From an uncultured Clostridia bacterium (GTDB lineage Bacteria; Bacillota; Clostridia; Oscillospirales; Oscillospiraceae), in NCBI GenBank assembly GCA_947170435.1, contig CAMVTO010000003.1:1-64000 (forward strand): a DNA stretch of 64,000 nucleotides, read 5' to 3'. Of this stretch, positions 20,107-27,927 are shown in pieces (position 1 is the first letter of the stretch; every line of letters begins with the position of its first letter). Under the pieces are notes generated by a model, which was given only the letters and a program-made list of their open reading frames with translations, made no database searches and was not told where the DNA came from. Position numbers and translations under genes: made by a program.

Positions 20107-20985
20107 ATGACAGAAATTTGCAGAGAATACGTCCAAAATAGCTGTCCTGCGCGAAAACCTGACGGGCACAAGGGCGACTTCGGCAAACTGCTCATCGTCG
20201 GCGGCGCAGTGGGCTATACCGGCGCGCCGTATCTTGCCGCGAGCGCCGCGGTGCGCTCCGGCGCGGGGTTGGTGTCTCTTGGCGTGCCGCAGTGCATCTG
20301 GACGATCGAAGCGGCGAAGTGCGCCTCCGCCATGCCCTTTCCCCTGCCCGACGACGGCGAGCGTTTGACAGCGGACGCCCTCGCGCCGATTCAGGAAAAA
20401 TTGCGCACTTGTGACGTTCTCGCCCTCGGCCCCGGCCTTGGGCGCAGCGCAGGTGCGGCACGGCTTGTCCGTACCCTGCTGCGGGAGACGGAGCAGCCGC
20501 TGGTGCTGGACGCCGACGGGCTGAACGCGCTGTCCGAGGGCATGAGCGCCCTCGCAGCGCGTCGGGGCCGCGTGACGATCCTGACGCCCCACGACGGGGA
20601 GTTTGCCCGGCTGCTGGGGATTTCGCCGGACGAGCTGGCGCGGCGTGACCGTGCGGAGACCGCGCGGGACTTTGCCCTGTCCCATGGCTGTGTTCTGGTG
20701 CGCAAAGGTCACCGCACGCTGGTGGCGCTGCCGGATGGCCGGGTGCTGGAAAACACCTGCGGGGGCAGCGCGCTTGCCAAGGGCGGCAGCGGCGACGTGC
20801 TGACCGGAATTATCGCGGCACTGCTGGCGCAAGGCGCGACGGCGGAGCACGCCGCGGCCTGCGGCGTATGGCTCCACGCCCGCGCGGGCGACCTTCTGGC
20901 GGAGCAAATGACAGATTACTGCGTGAATCCAGAGGATATCATTGCTGCGGGCCTGCCCGCCGCCTTTCGGGAAGCGCAACGGTAG
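20107..20985 (+). CDS. nnrD: ADP-dependent NAD(P)H-hydrate dehydratase
   Basis: Repairs damaged (hydrated) NADH and NADPH. A ribokinase-like fold with KGDFGKLLIVGGAVGYTGAP at the N-terminus and the nucleotide-site motif GGSALAKGGSGDVLTGIIAAL near residue 220. 292 residues, corresponding to the C-terminal half of the bifunctional Nnr; the NnrE epimerase half is absent. The ATG at 20107 is preceded by AGAGGT; the TTG six codons upstream is less likely. Followed by a strong terminator. Confidence 0.92.
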   Translation: MTEICREYVQNSCPARKPDGHKGDFGKLLIVGGAVGYTGAPYLAASAAVRSGAGLVSLGVPQCIWTIEAAKCASAMPFPLPDDGERLTADALAPIQEKLRTCDVLALGPGLGRSAGAARLVRTLLRETEQPLVLDADGLNALSEGMSALAARRGRVTILTPHDGEFARLLGISPDELARRDRAETARDFALSHGCVLVRKGHRTLVALPDGRVLENTCGGSALAKGGSGDVLTGIIAALLAQGATAEHAAACGVWLHARAGDLLAEQMTDYCVNPEDIIAAGLPAAFREAQR

Positions 20986-21085
20986 GCGCGGCTGCGAACG
21001 GGAGACGAGCCGCGGCCAGCGCAGCCGCAGCGGCAAGCGGAAAGCGAGACGTGCAGCATCGAAAGGATGCGCCGGAATATGAGGA

Positions 21086-21115
21086 GCGCCCCGCCGAAAT
21101 CGGCGGGGCGCTTTT
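21086..21115 (+). terminator. Terminator of nnrD
   Basis: GCGCCCCGCCG AAAT CGGCGGGGCGC followed by TTTT. Confidence 0.85.
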
Positions 21116-21132
21116 CCTTCTACGAAAGCGTA

Positions 21133-21173
21133 AAACCGTTTTTTCCTTTTTAAGATAAAGGAAAAAACGGTTT
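21133..21173 (-). terminator. 17-bp inverted repeat after metI
   Basis: AAACCGTTTTTTCCTTT and its perfect complement are separated by 7 nt, 11 bp past the metI stop. It is probably the terminator of the met operon. Confidence 0.65.
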
Positions 21174-21184
21174 CACAAACGTAT

Positions 21185-21895
21185 TTATCCCTTGTTTTTC
21201 AGCCGCTTGTCCGACTTGACCGCCAGGTGTGTGCCGATGCTCTGGAACAGCTGCACCAATAGAATGAGCAGGATCACCGCTGCGACCATGATGAGGTACT
21301 TGTAGCGGTAGTAGCCGTAGTTCATGGCAATCTTGCCGAGGCCGCCGCCGCCGATGATGCCGCTCATGGCGGAATAGCCGAGGATCGTCGTGATGGCGAT
21401 GGTGGCGTTGGAGATGAGGCTCGGCACGCTCTCAGGGATCATCACCTGCGTGATGATCTGCATCGGCGACGCGCCGAGGCTCTGCGCCATCTCAATGGTG
21501 TTGGGGTTCACCTCGCGAAGGCTGCCCTCGGCAAGGCGCGCGATGAACGGAAACGCTGCGATGACCAGCGGCACAATGCTCGCCACTGTGCCGACCACCG
21601 TGCCGACGATGGCGCGGGTCAGCGGGAACACGAGTACCATCAGGATGAGGAACGGGATTGAGCGCAGCAGGTTGATGATGACGTTCAGCGCACGCATCAG
21701 CCACGCCGGCAGCGGACGGATGCCGTTCTTCTCGCCGACGACAAGGATCACGCCCAGCGGCAGGCCGATGACGATGGCAAAGGCCGTGGACAGGATCGTG
21801 ACGTACACGGTCTCCCAGATCGCCAGCGGGAACTGCGTGCGGATGATGAGCCCTGCCTCTTCGAGGACTTCGGGCGCAAACAATTTGTCGAACAT
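21185..21895 (-). CDS. metI: Methionine ABC transporter permease
   Basis: 236 residues with five predicted membrane helices and the MetI hallmarks LRSIPFLILMVLVFPLTR and EMAQSLGASPMQIITQVMIP (EAA loop), then GYSAMSGIIGGGGLG. The start shares bases with the metN stop (TGATG). Last gene of the metQNI operon. Confidence 0.94.
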   Translation of the reverse strand: MFDKLFAPEVLEEAGLIIRTQFPLAIWETVYVTILSTAFAIVIGLPLGVILVVGEKNGIRPLPAWLMRALNVIINLLRSIPFLILMVLVFPLTRAIVGTVVGTVASIVPLVIAAFPFIARLAEGSLREVNPNTIEMAQSLGASPMQIITQVMIPESVPSLISNATIAITTILGYSAMSGIIGGGGLGKIAMNYGYYRYKYLIMVAAVILLILLVQLFQSIGTHLAVKSDKRLKNKG

Positions 21896-22905
21896 CAGAA
21901 CTCCACCTCCTCTGCCAGTACGCCCTCCGCGGCGTTCATGTAGGCGATCGCACGCTCTACGGCGTCGCCGCCGACGCGAATGCCGAGCAGCATGGAGCCG
22001 TACTCGCGGCCGTCGATGGTGCGGGTGGAGGCGTAGGCGATGTTCGCCTCAATGCCCATCTCCACCGCCATGTGGGCGATCAGCGGCGTACTGGTTGCCT
22101 CGGAGCCGTTGAATACCACACGGATGGTGCGTTCGCCGGGAACGGCGTAGCCGGTCATTGCCTCGCCCTCGGGGAACACGAGCCGTTTCGCTGCCGCGGA
22201 CTTCGGATGGGCGAAGACCTCCCCGACCGCCCCCTGCTCCGCAATCACGCCGCCGTCGAGAATGGCGACGTGGCGGCACACGCTCTCCACCACGCTCATC
22301 TGGTGCGTGATGATGATGACGGTGATGCCGGTTTTCTCGTTGATGGAGCGAATCAGCTCCAAAATGGAGGACGTGGTTGTGGGGTCGAGTGCGCTGGTCG
22401 CCTCGTCGCACAGCAGCACCTTGGGGTTGGTCGCCAGCGCGCGGGCAATGGCGACACGCTGCTGCTGTCCGCCGGAGAGCTGCGCGGGATAGGCCTTTGC
22501 CTTGTCTTTGAGACCCACGATGTCCAGCAACTCCAGTGCCCGCTGCTCGCGCCATTTCTTTTCGCCACGGAGGCCCGAGAGCTTGAGCGGGAAGCAGACG
22601 TTCTCAAGACAGGTTTTCTGCATCAGCAGGTTGAAGCCCTGGAAGATCATCGTGATCTCCCGGCGCTTTTGACGCAGCTCGCGGTCGGAGAGCGCGCCCA
22701 TGTCCACGCCGTCGATGACCACGCTGCCTGCGGTGGGGCGCTCCAGCATATTGATGGTGCGCACCAGTGTGGATTTGCCCGCGCCGGACATGCCAATGAT
22801 ACCAAAGATGTCCCCGTCAGCAATGGAGAGCGAGACGTTTTTGAGCGCCTGCACCTCCCCCTCGGCGGTGTGGAAGGTCTTGGAAAGGTTTTTGATCTCA
22901 ATCAT
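21895..22905 (-). CDS. metN: Methionine ABC transporter ATP-binding protein
   Basis: 336 residues. Walker A GMSGAGKSTLVR, signature LSGGQQQRVAIARAL and Walker B VLLCDEATSALDP lie in the ATPase domain. The C-terminal 80 residues form the NIL regulatory domain (VRVVFNGSEATSTPLIAHM), which in E. coli MetN binds methionine for transinhibition. The start at 22905 (MIEIKNLSKTF) has a weak GAGG site; the longer track ORF runs into the upstream repeat element. It is separated from metQ by 167 bp. Confidence 0.94.
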   Translation of the reverse strand: MIEIKNLSKTFHTAEGEVQALKNVSLSIADGDIFGIIGMSGAGKSTLVRTINMLERPTAGSVVIDGVDMGALSDRELRQKRREITMIFQGFNLLMQKTCLENVCFPLKLSGLRGEKKWREQRALELLDIVGLKDKAKAYPAQLSGGQQQRVAIARALATNPKVLLCDEATSALDPTTTSSILELIRSINEKTGITVIIITHQMSVVESVCRHVAILDGGVIAEQGAVGEVFAHPKSAAAKRLVFPEGEAMTGYAVPGERTIRVVFNGSEATSTPLIAHMAVEMGIEANIAYASTRTIDGREYGSMLLGIRVGGDAVERAIAYMNAAEGVLAEEVEF

Positions 22906-22922
22906 ATAGTGGCCTCGCAGAG

Positions 22923-23038
22923 TTTCGCGCCTGCAGGCGCGAAAGAAATAGAATCGAAACATCTGACGACAGGTGCGTCAGATGTTTCACATTGCGCGGA
23001 GCGTCCGCGCGCTTTGCGCGCGGGAAGCGCAACGAAAC
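22923..23038 (-). repeat. Composite hairpin repeat, copy A (between metQ and metN)
   Basis: Hairpin 1 is TTTCGCGCC TGCA GGCGCGAAA (22923-22944). Hairpin 2 is GAAACATCTGACG N7 CGTCAGATGTTTC (22956-22988). A GC-rich segment starting TTGCGCGGAGCGTCCG follows. Same order and orientation as copies B and C. Confidence 0.75.
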
Positions 23039-23042
23039 TTTC

Positions 23043-23071
23043 TCAAAAAAGAGGCTTTGCCTCTTTTTTGA
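23043..23071 (-). terminator. Terminator-like hairpin between metQ and metN
   Basis: TCAAAAAAGAGGC TTT GCCTCTTTTTTGA, 1 bp past the metQ stop, with U-rich arms on both strands. It could reduce readthrough so that MetQ is made in excess over MetN and MetI. Confidence 0.6.
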
Positions 23072-23072
23072 A

Positions 23073-23921
23073 TCATTTCAGCGCGTCAAGGCTTGCCTGC
23101 TTGCCGCCGTAGAGACCCATGGGCTCGACGTGGATCGCGCCGATGCTCACAACCTTGGTGCCGTTCTCGGCATTGAAGTCCTCGAGGTACGGCAGGTGCT
23201 GGAAGTAGTTGGCGTCGATCTCGCCGCTGTCGACGACGTTGTTGGGCTGGACGTAGTCGGTGAACTCCTTGACGTCAAGGGTGATGCCCTTCGCGGCGAG
23301 GATGCCCTTGACCACATCGTTGAGGATCTCAGCGTGGGGTGTGGGCGTGGCGGCGATGGAGACGGTGGCGCCGTTCAGCGCGGCATAGTCGATGGAAGCG
23401 TCATATCCGTCGGTGGGGTTGTCAACCACGGAGATGACGGCGCCGTCATACTTGTCGGCAATATAGTCCGCGACCTGCTGGCTCTCCAGCGCGGCAAGAA
23501 GCGCCTTGATGACGGGCTCTTCCTCACGGCCTTCCTTCACGCAGAGAATGTTGCCATAGGCGGAGAAAGAGCCTTCGATGCCGAGCGAGTCGCTGGCGGG
23601 GTTCAGGCCGCCGTCAAGGGCGTAGTTGGAGTTGATGACGGCGTAGTCCACGTCCTTGAGGACGTTGGGCAGCTGCGCGGCCTCGACCTCGTTGATCTCG
23701 ATGTTGTGGGGATTCTCCACGATGTCGAGCTTGGTGGCGGTGATGCCGGCGCCATCCTTGAGCTTGATGTAGCCGAGGTTTTCGAGCAGCATCAGCGCAC
23801 GGGCTTCGTTGGTGGTGTCGTTCGGCACCGCGATGGTGACAGACTTGCTGCTCTTACCGCCGCAGGCGGCGAGGGACAGCACAAGGATCAGGGTCAGCGC
23901 AAGAGAAATGAGCTTCTTCAT
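23073..23921 (-). CDS. metQ: Methionine-binding lipoprotein MetQ, circularly permuted
   Basis: Lipoprotein signal with LSLAAC (Cys20). The mature protein begins at SVTIAVPNDTTNEARALMLLE, which in ordinary MetQ/NlpA starts the second half. It then runs through LDIVENPHNIEINEVEAAQL, VDYAVINSNYALDGGLNP and KYDGAVISVV. Only after about residue 185 comes the block that normally opens the protein: IAATPTPHAEIL, FTDYVQPNNVVDSGEIDANYF, QHLPYLEDFN and EPMGLYGGK. All blocks are present, in swapped order, joined by a linker near residues 163-185. The length of 282 is normal. It sits behind the Met-codon attenuator and heads metQNI. The family call is firm; the permutation is my reading against the remembered family order. 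Confidence 0.92.
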   Translation of the reverse strand: MKKLISLALTLILVLSLAACGGKSSKSVTIAVPNDTTNEARALMLLENLGYIKLKDGAGITATKLDIVENPHNIEINEVEAAQLPNVLKDVDYAVINSNYALDGGLNPASDSLGIEGSFSAYGNILCVKEGREEEPVIKALLAALESQQVADYIADKYDGAVISVVDNPTDGYDASIDYAALNGATVSIAATPTPHAEILNDVVKGILAAKGITLDVKEFTDYVQPNNVVDSGEIDANYFQHLPYLEDFNAENGTKVVSIGAIHVEPMGLYGGKQASLDALK

Positions 23922-23965
23922 GATGGATACTTCCTTTCAAATATTTTGCGGGAATAAAAAATGAA

Positions 23966-23992
23966 ACCGGAAGGCTGGATATGCCTTCCGGT
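23966..23992 (-). terminator. Attenuator terminator of the metQNI leader
   Basis: ACCGGAAGGC N7 GCCTTCCGGT, a perfect 10-bp stem followed by TTCATTTTTT on the minus strand, between the leader ORF and metQ. Its 5' arm and loop (CGGAAGGCATATC) can instead pair with GATATGCTCTCCG in leader codons 22-26 (11 Watson-Crick pairs, 1 wobble, 1 mismatch). Confidence 0.85.
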
Positions 23993-24022
23993 CATTTTCG
24001 ATGTTGTGCCGCAGCGCGGCGT

Positions 24023-24109
24023 TCAACCTCTGACGGAGAGCATATCAAAGCGGATGCGCATAAACATGCACATCTTCTCCATCATGGTCATCATGGCGAC
24101 GTTCTTCAT
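24023..24109 (-). CDS. Methionine-rich leader peptide controlling metQNI
   Basis: Not in the ORF track. On the minus strand AAAGGAG lies 8 nt before an ATG that opens a 28-codon frame, MKNVAMMTMMEKMCMFMRIR followed by FDMLSVRG and TGA. Nine codons are AUG, eight of them between codons 6 and 23. A consensus promoter lies 33 bp upstream and an intrinsic terminator 30 nt downstream. Ribosomes stalled on the Met codons would leave codons 22-26 free to form the antiterminator. A ribosome that reaches the stop would cover them. This is the classical logic of amino-acid leader attenuation, applied to methionine. Confidence 0.85.
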   Translation of the reverse strand: MKNVAMMTMMEKMCMFMRIRFDMLSVRG

Positions 24110-24141
24110 GGCAATGCTCTCCTTTCAATCAGGCTGGCGAT

Positions 24142-24170
24142 ATCATAGCACCGATTGCCTATGTTGTCAA
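24142..24170 (-). promoter_or_regulatory. Promoter of the met leader and metQNI
   Basis: Minus strand TTGACA-17-TATGAT, nearly consensus. It starts only 17 bp past the livF stop with no terminator between, so readthrough from liv could also enter the met attenuator. Confidence 0.85.
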
Positions 24171-24186
24171 TAGGCTTTATGAAATT

Positions 24187-24897
24187 TTATCCGCCAAGGT
24201 AGGCCTTCCGCACCTCGTCGCTGAGGATCAGCTCATCACCGGTACCGGAAAGCGTGATCTTGCCGGTCTCCAGCACATAGGCGCGGTTCGCGACGGAGAG
24301 CGCCATCTGAGCGTTCTGCTCGACAAGCAGGATCGTGGTGCCCGCCTTGTGCAGGTCGCGGATGATCTGAAAGATCTGCTCCACCAGGATGGGCGCGAGG
24401 CCCATGGACGGCTCGTCGAGCATCAGCAGCTTGGGCTTGCTCATCAGGGCGCGGCCCATGGCGAGCATCTGCTGTTCGCCGCCGGAGAGCGTGCCGGCGA
24501 TCTGCTTGCGGCGCTCCTTTAGGCGCGGGAACTGCACGTACACGCGCTCAAGCGAGGCCGGGGTGTTGGCGTTGGGCTGGGTGTAGGCACCCATTTCGAG
24601 GTTCTCCTCCACCGTCATTTGCAGGAACACGCGGCGGCCCTCGGGAACCTGCGCGAGACCGCGCTCAACAAGCCTATGGGCAGGAACGCCACTAATCGAC
24701 TGACCGTCAAACGTGATAGAACCGGTCTTGCTGCGCAGTAGGCCCGACACGGTTTGCAGCGTGGTGGACTTGCCTGCGCCGTTGGCGCCGATGAGGGTGA
24801 CGATCTCGCCCTCGTCCACATGGAAGGAGACGCCCTTGATGGCGTGGATCGCGCCATAGTAAACGTTGATGTCGTCAACCTTTAACAGTTCAGCCAT
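24187..24897 (-). CDS. livF: Branched-chain amino acid ABC transporter ATPase LivF
   Basis: 236 residues. Walker A GANGAGKST, signature LSGGEQQMLAMGRAL, Walker B LLMLDEPSMGLAP; the last is the LivF-type variant. It overlaps livG by 8 bp. Last gene of livJHMGF. Confidence 0.94.
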   Translation of the reverse strand: MAELLKVDDINVYYGAIHAIKGVSFHVDEGEIVTLIGANGAGKSTTLQTVSGLLRSKTGSITFDGQSISGVPAHRLVERGLAQVPEGRRVFLQMTVEENLEMGAYTQPNANTPASLERVYVQFPRLKERRKQIAGTLSGGEQQMLAMGRALMSKPKLLMLDEPSMGLAPILVEQIFQIIRDLHKAGTTILLVEQNAQMALSVANRAYVLETGKITLSGTGDELILSDEVRKAYLGG

Positions 24898-25774
24898 CGT
24901 TAGCCTCCTTCTTCTTCTTTTTCTTGTCCTTCTTGCCGAGGTACGCCTCGATCACGACGGGGTTGCTCTTGATCTCATCCGGGGAGCCCTTGGCGATGAC
25001 CTGACCGAAGTTCAGCACGCAGATACCTTCGCAGATGCCCATGACCAGGTTCATGTCGTGCTCAATGAGCATAACGGCGATCTGGAACAGATCGCGGATG
25101 CGCACGATGTTGTCCATCAGCTCCGCGGTCTCGGAAGGGTTCATGCCCGCGGCCGGCTCGTCGAGGAGCAGCAGGCTCGGATTCGTCGCCAGTGCGCGGA
25201 CGATCTCGAGCCGGCGCTGCGCGCCGTAGGGCAGCGAGCCAGCCTGCGCGTTCGCGAGGTGCTCCATGTCGAAGATTTTCAGCAGCTCCATGGCGCTGTC
25301 GTGGGCGTGAGCCTCTTCTTTCCAATACTTCGGAAGGCGGAACACACCGCCCCACATGCCATAGCCGATGTGGTTGTGGAGACCCAGCTTCACGTTGTCC
25401 TCCACCGAGAGGTTGTTGAACAGGCGGATATTCTGGAACGTGCGCGCGATGCCCGCGCGGTTGACCTGCTCCGTGGTCATCTTGGAGGTGTCCGCGCCGT
25501 CCAGCAGGATCGAGCCGCGGGTGGGCTGATAGACCTTGGTCAGCAGGTTGAAGATCGTGGTCTTTCCCGCGCCGTTGGGGCCGATCAGGCCTGCAATCTC
25601 GGTGCGGCCGACCATGAGGTTGAAGTCGTTTACGGCGGTGAGGCCGCCGAAGTCAATGCCTAAGTGGTGGCACTCGAGAATGGGGCTCTTGTCGGCGTCG
25701 CGCTCCGGCACGATGGCCTTGCTCTGCACCGGCACCATCCTGGTCACGGGACGTTGTTTCTTCTGCTCGCTCAT
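24890..25774 (-). CDS. livG: Branched-chain amino acid ABC transporter ATPase LivG
   Basis: 294 residues. Walker A GPNGAGKTT near residue 66, Walker B LLLDEPAAGMNPSE, and the LivG-specific IEHDMNLVMGICEGICVLNFG. An N-terminal extension of about 30 residues and a lysine-rich C-terminal tail are slightly unusual. The ATG overlaps the livM stop by 4 bp. Confidence 0.94.
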   Translation of the reverse strand: MSEQKKQRPVTRMVPVQSKAIVPERDADKSPILECHHLGIDFGGLTAVNDFNLMVGRTEIAGLIGPNGAGKTTIFNLLTKVYQPTRGSILLDGADTSKMTTEQVNRAGIARTFQNIRLFNNLSVEDNVKLGLHNHIGYGMWGGVFRLPKYWKEEAHAHDSAMELLKIFDMEHLANAQAGSLPYGAQRRLEIVRALATNPSLLLLDEPAAGMNPSETAELMDNIVRIRDLFQIAVMLIEHDMNLVMGICEGICVLNFGQVIAKGSPDEIKSNPVVIEAYLGKKDKKKKKKEANDG

Positions 25775-26820
25775 TCCTCAGCGCCTCCCTTCTTGCTCAG
25801 ACGGAACCGGTCAAAGAAGCTCCGGATCGTCGGGTTGTTGCGAATCAGCATGACGAGGATCAGCACGATGGCATACACCAGCATACGATAGCTGGCGAAC
25901 TGGCGCAGCGCTTCGGGCAAGATCGTCAGCGCCGCGGCGGCAACGATGGAGCCGAGCATGTTGCCAAGGCCGCCGAGCACCACAAACACCAGCACGAGGA
26001 TCGAGGTGTTGAAGTCGAACTTGTTGGCGACAAAGGTGGAGAAGTTCAGCGCGAACAGAGCGCCCGCCGCACCCGCCATGGCGGCGGAGGTGACAAAGGC
26101 CATCATTTTGTACTTGGTGATCGGGATACCCACGCTCTCGGCGGCGATACGGTTGTCGCGAATCGCCATGATGGCGCGGCCCGCGCGGCTGTTGACCAGA
26201 TTGAAAATAACGATCAGGCAGACCATGATGAGGCCGAAGCCGACGGTGAAGTTCGCAATCTTCTGGATGCCGCCGATGCCCATGGGGCCGCCGATGATGA
26301 GCTTGCCCTCCGGCTCCATGTGGAGCTTGTTGTCCAGCAGACTCATGTGGAAGCCGTGGGAGTCAAGGCCGAGGTAGAGGTTGTTGAAGATGCTCTTGAT
26401 GATCTCGCCGAAGGCAAGCGTCACGATGGCGAGGTAGTCGCCGTTGAGGCGCAGCACCGGGATGCCGACGAGGAAGCCGACGATACCGGCGAAGATCGCG
26501 CCGACGATCAGCGCGCAGATGAGACGCAGCGTCGGCGAGGCGACAACGCTCTTGAGCGCGATCGCCGTAGTCGTGCCCATGAACGCGCCGACGCTCATGA
26601 AGCCCGCGTGGCCCAGCGACAGCTCGCCGAGGACGCCGACGGTGAGGTTCAGCGAAATCGCCATCACGACGTAGGCGCAAATCGGCACCAGCTGCCCCTT
26701 GAGCATGGAGGACATGTGCCCGCCCGCGGCGATGGATTGCAGCACAATATAGAAAAGGATCACAAAGCCGTAGGTGAGGAAGTTGTTGCGGGAGGTCTTG
26801 GTCAGATTCAGTTTCTTCAT
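25771..26820 (-). CDS. livM: Branched-chain amino acid ABC transporter permease LivM
   Basis: 349 residues, about nine membrane helices, with the family motif LSLGHAGFMSVGAFMG near residue 70 and LPEALRQFASYRMLVYAI near the C-terminus. I chose the ATG at 26820 because GAGGTGG lies 6 nt upstream; the GTG at 26829 used by the track is the alternative. Confidence 0.92.
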   Translation of the reverse strand: MKKLNLTKTSRNNFLTYGFVILFYIVLQSIAAGGHMSSMLKGQLVPICAYVVMAISLNLTVGVLGELSLGHAGFMSVGAFMGTTTAIALKSVVASPTLRLICALIVGAIFAGIVGFLVGIPVLRLNGDYLAIVTLAFGEIIKSIFNNLYLGLDSHGFHMSLLDNKLHMEPEGKLIIGGPMGIGGIQKIANFTVGFGLIMVCLIVIFNLVNSRAGRAIMAIRDNRIAAESVGIPITKYKMMAFVTSAAMAGAAGALFALNFSTFVANKFDFNTSILVLVFVVLGGLGNMLGSIVAAAALTILPEALRQFASYRMLVYAIVLILVMLIRNNPTIRSFFDRFRLSKKGGAEE

Positions 26821-26830
26821 GTCCGCCACC

Positions 26831-27730
26831 TCACACTTTCTCGCGGATCTGCTTGCCGAGGAGGCCCGTGGGCTTCACCAGCAGCACGATAATGAGCACC
26901 GCGAACACCACCGCGTCGGAGAGCTGGGTGGAGATGTACGCCTTGGCAAAGATCTCGATGACGCCCAGCAGCAGTCCGCCGAGGAACGCGCCGGGGATCG
27001 AACCGATGCCGCCGAACACCGCCGCGGTGAACGCCTTGATGCCGGGCATGGAGCCGGTGGTCGGCACCAGCGTTGGGTACGCGGACATGTACAACACACC
27101 CGCGATGGCGGCGAGACCGGAGCCGATGGCGAAGGTCACGGAAATCGTCGTGTTCACGTTGATGCCCATCAGCCGCGCCGCGTCCTTGTCCTCGGACACC
27201 GCGCGCATCGCCTTGCCCAGCTTGCCGTTGTTGATGAAGAACGTCAGTACCGCCATGATGACGACGCAGACCACAATGGTGACCAGCGTGACATAGCTCA
27301 CGCGCAGCGAGCCAAGCTCCAGACCGGTCTGCTCCGTGCCATCCGCGGCGTGAGTCAGAAAGAAGTTCGGGAACACCTTGGGGTTCGGCGACCAGAGCAG
27401 CAGAGCGGCGTTTTGCAGGAAGTAGCTCACGCCGATAGCGGTAATGAGCACTGCGAGGCTCGGCGCGGAGCGCAGCGGCGCATAGGCCAGCTTTTCAATG
27501 GTTATGCCAAGAACCGTGCACAGCAGCACGGCGACGAGGATGCCGACGAGCGGCGGGAGATTGAAGCGGGTCGCGGCAAAGAAGCAGATGTACGCGCCGA
27601 CCATGATGACGTCGCCGTGGGCAAAGTTCAGCATCTTGGCGATGCCATACACCATCGTGTAGCCCAGCGCAATGATCGCGTACACGCTGCCGAGGCTGAT
27701 CCCGCTGATCAGGGAATCCAGAAAGCTCAT
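26831..27730 (-). CDS. livH: Branched-chain amino acid ABC transporter permease LivH
   Basis: 299 residues, about eight membrane helices. GYTMVYGIAKMLNFAHGDV near residue 25 and SEDKDAARLMGINVNTTI (the cytoplasmic coupling loop) are LivH signatures. It follows livJ after 197 bp holding strong hairpins. Confidence 0.94.
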   Translation of the reverse strand: MSFLDSLISGISLGSVYAIIALGYTMVYGIAKMLNFAHGDVIMVGAYICFFAATRFNLPPLVGILVAVLLCTVLGITIEKLAYAPLRSAPSLAVLITAIGVSYFLQNAALLLWSPNPKVFPNFFLTHAADGTEQTGLELGSLRVSYVTLVTIVVCVVIMAVLTFFINNGKLGKAMRAVSEDKDAARLMGINVNTTISVTFAIGSGLAAIAGVLYMSAYPTLVPTTGSMPGIKAFTAAVFGGIGSIPGAFLGGLLLGVIEIFAKAYISTQLSDAVVFAVLIIVLLVKPTGLLGKQIREKV

Positions 27731-27844
27731 GTTCTCACCTCATACACACAAAGGATAATCGGGTCGGTAGATACGGGCAAACGCGCATCGGAATGACGTC
27801 TGCGGAAAGCGGACATCGCTCCGATACGCGCTTATCCGCCCGGG

Positions 27845-27874
27845 CGGGAGAGGGAGCGCACGCTCCCTCTCCCG
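27845..27874 (-). terminator. 14-bp perfect hairpin between livJ and livH
   Basis: CGGGAGAGGGAGCG and CGCTCCCTCTCCCG with a 2-nt loop, no U tract, 53 bp past livJ. A second looser inverted repeat (CGCGCATCGGA / TCCGATACGCG) lies at 27783-27829. They probably stabilise the livJ mRNA 3' end or limit readthrough. Confidence 0.55.
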
Positions 27875-27927
27875 CGGGTGGCAAGGTTTTTACAGCGAGT
27901 TTGATCTATTCTGTAAGTCTTTGACGA

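Noticed and set aside
23922-24186. SAM riboswitch in front of metQ
   Set aside because: The leader is taken up by the Met-rich ORF and terminator; the conserved S-box junction sequences are absent.
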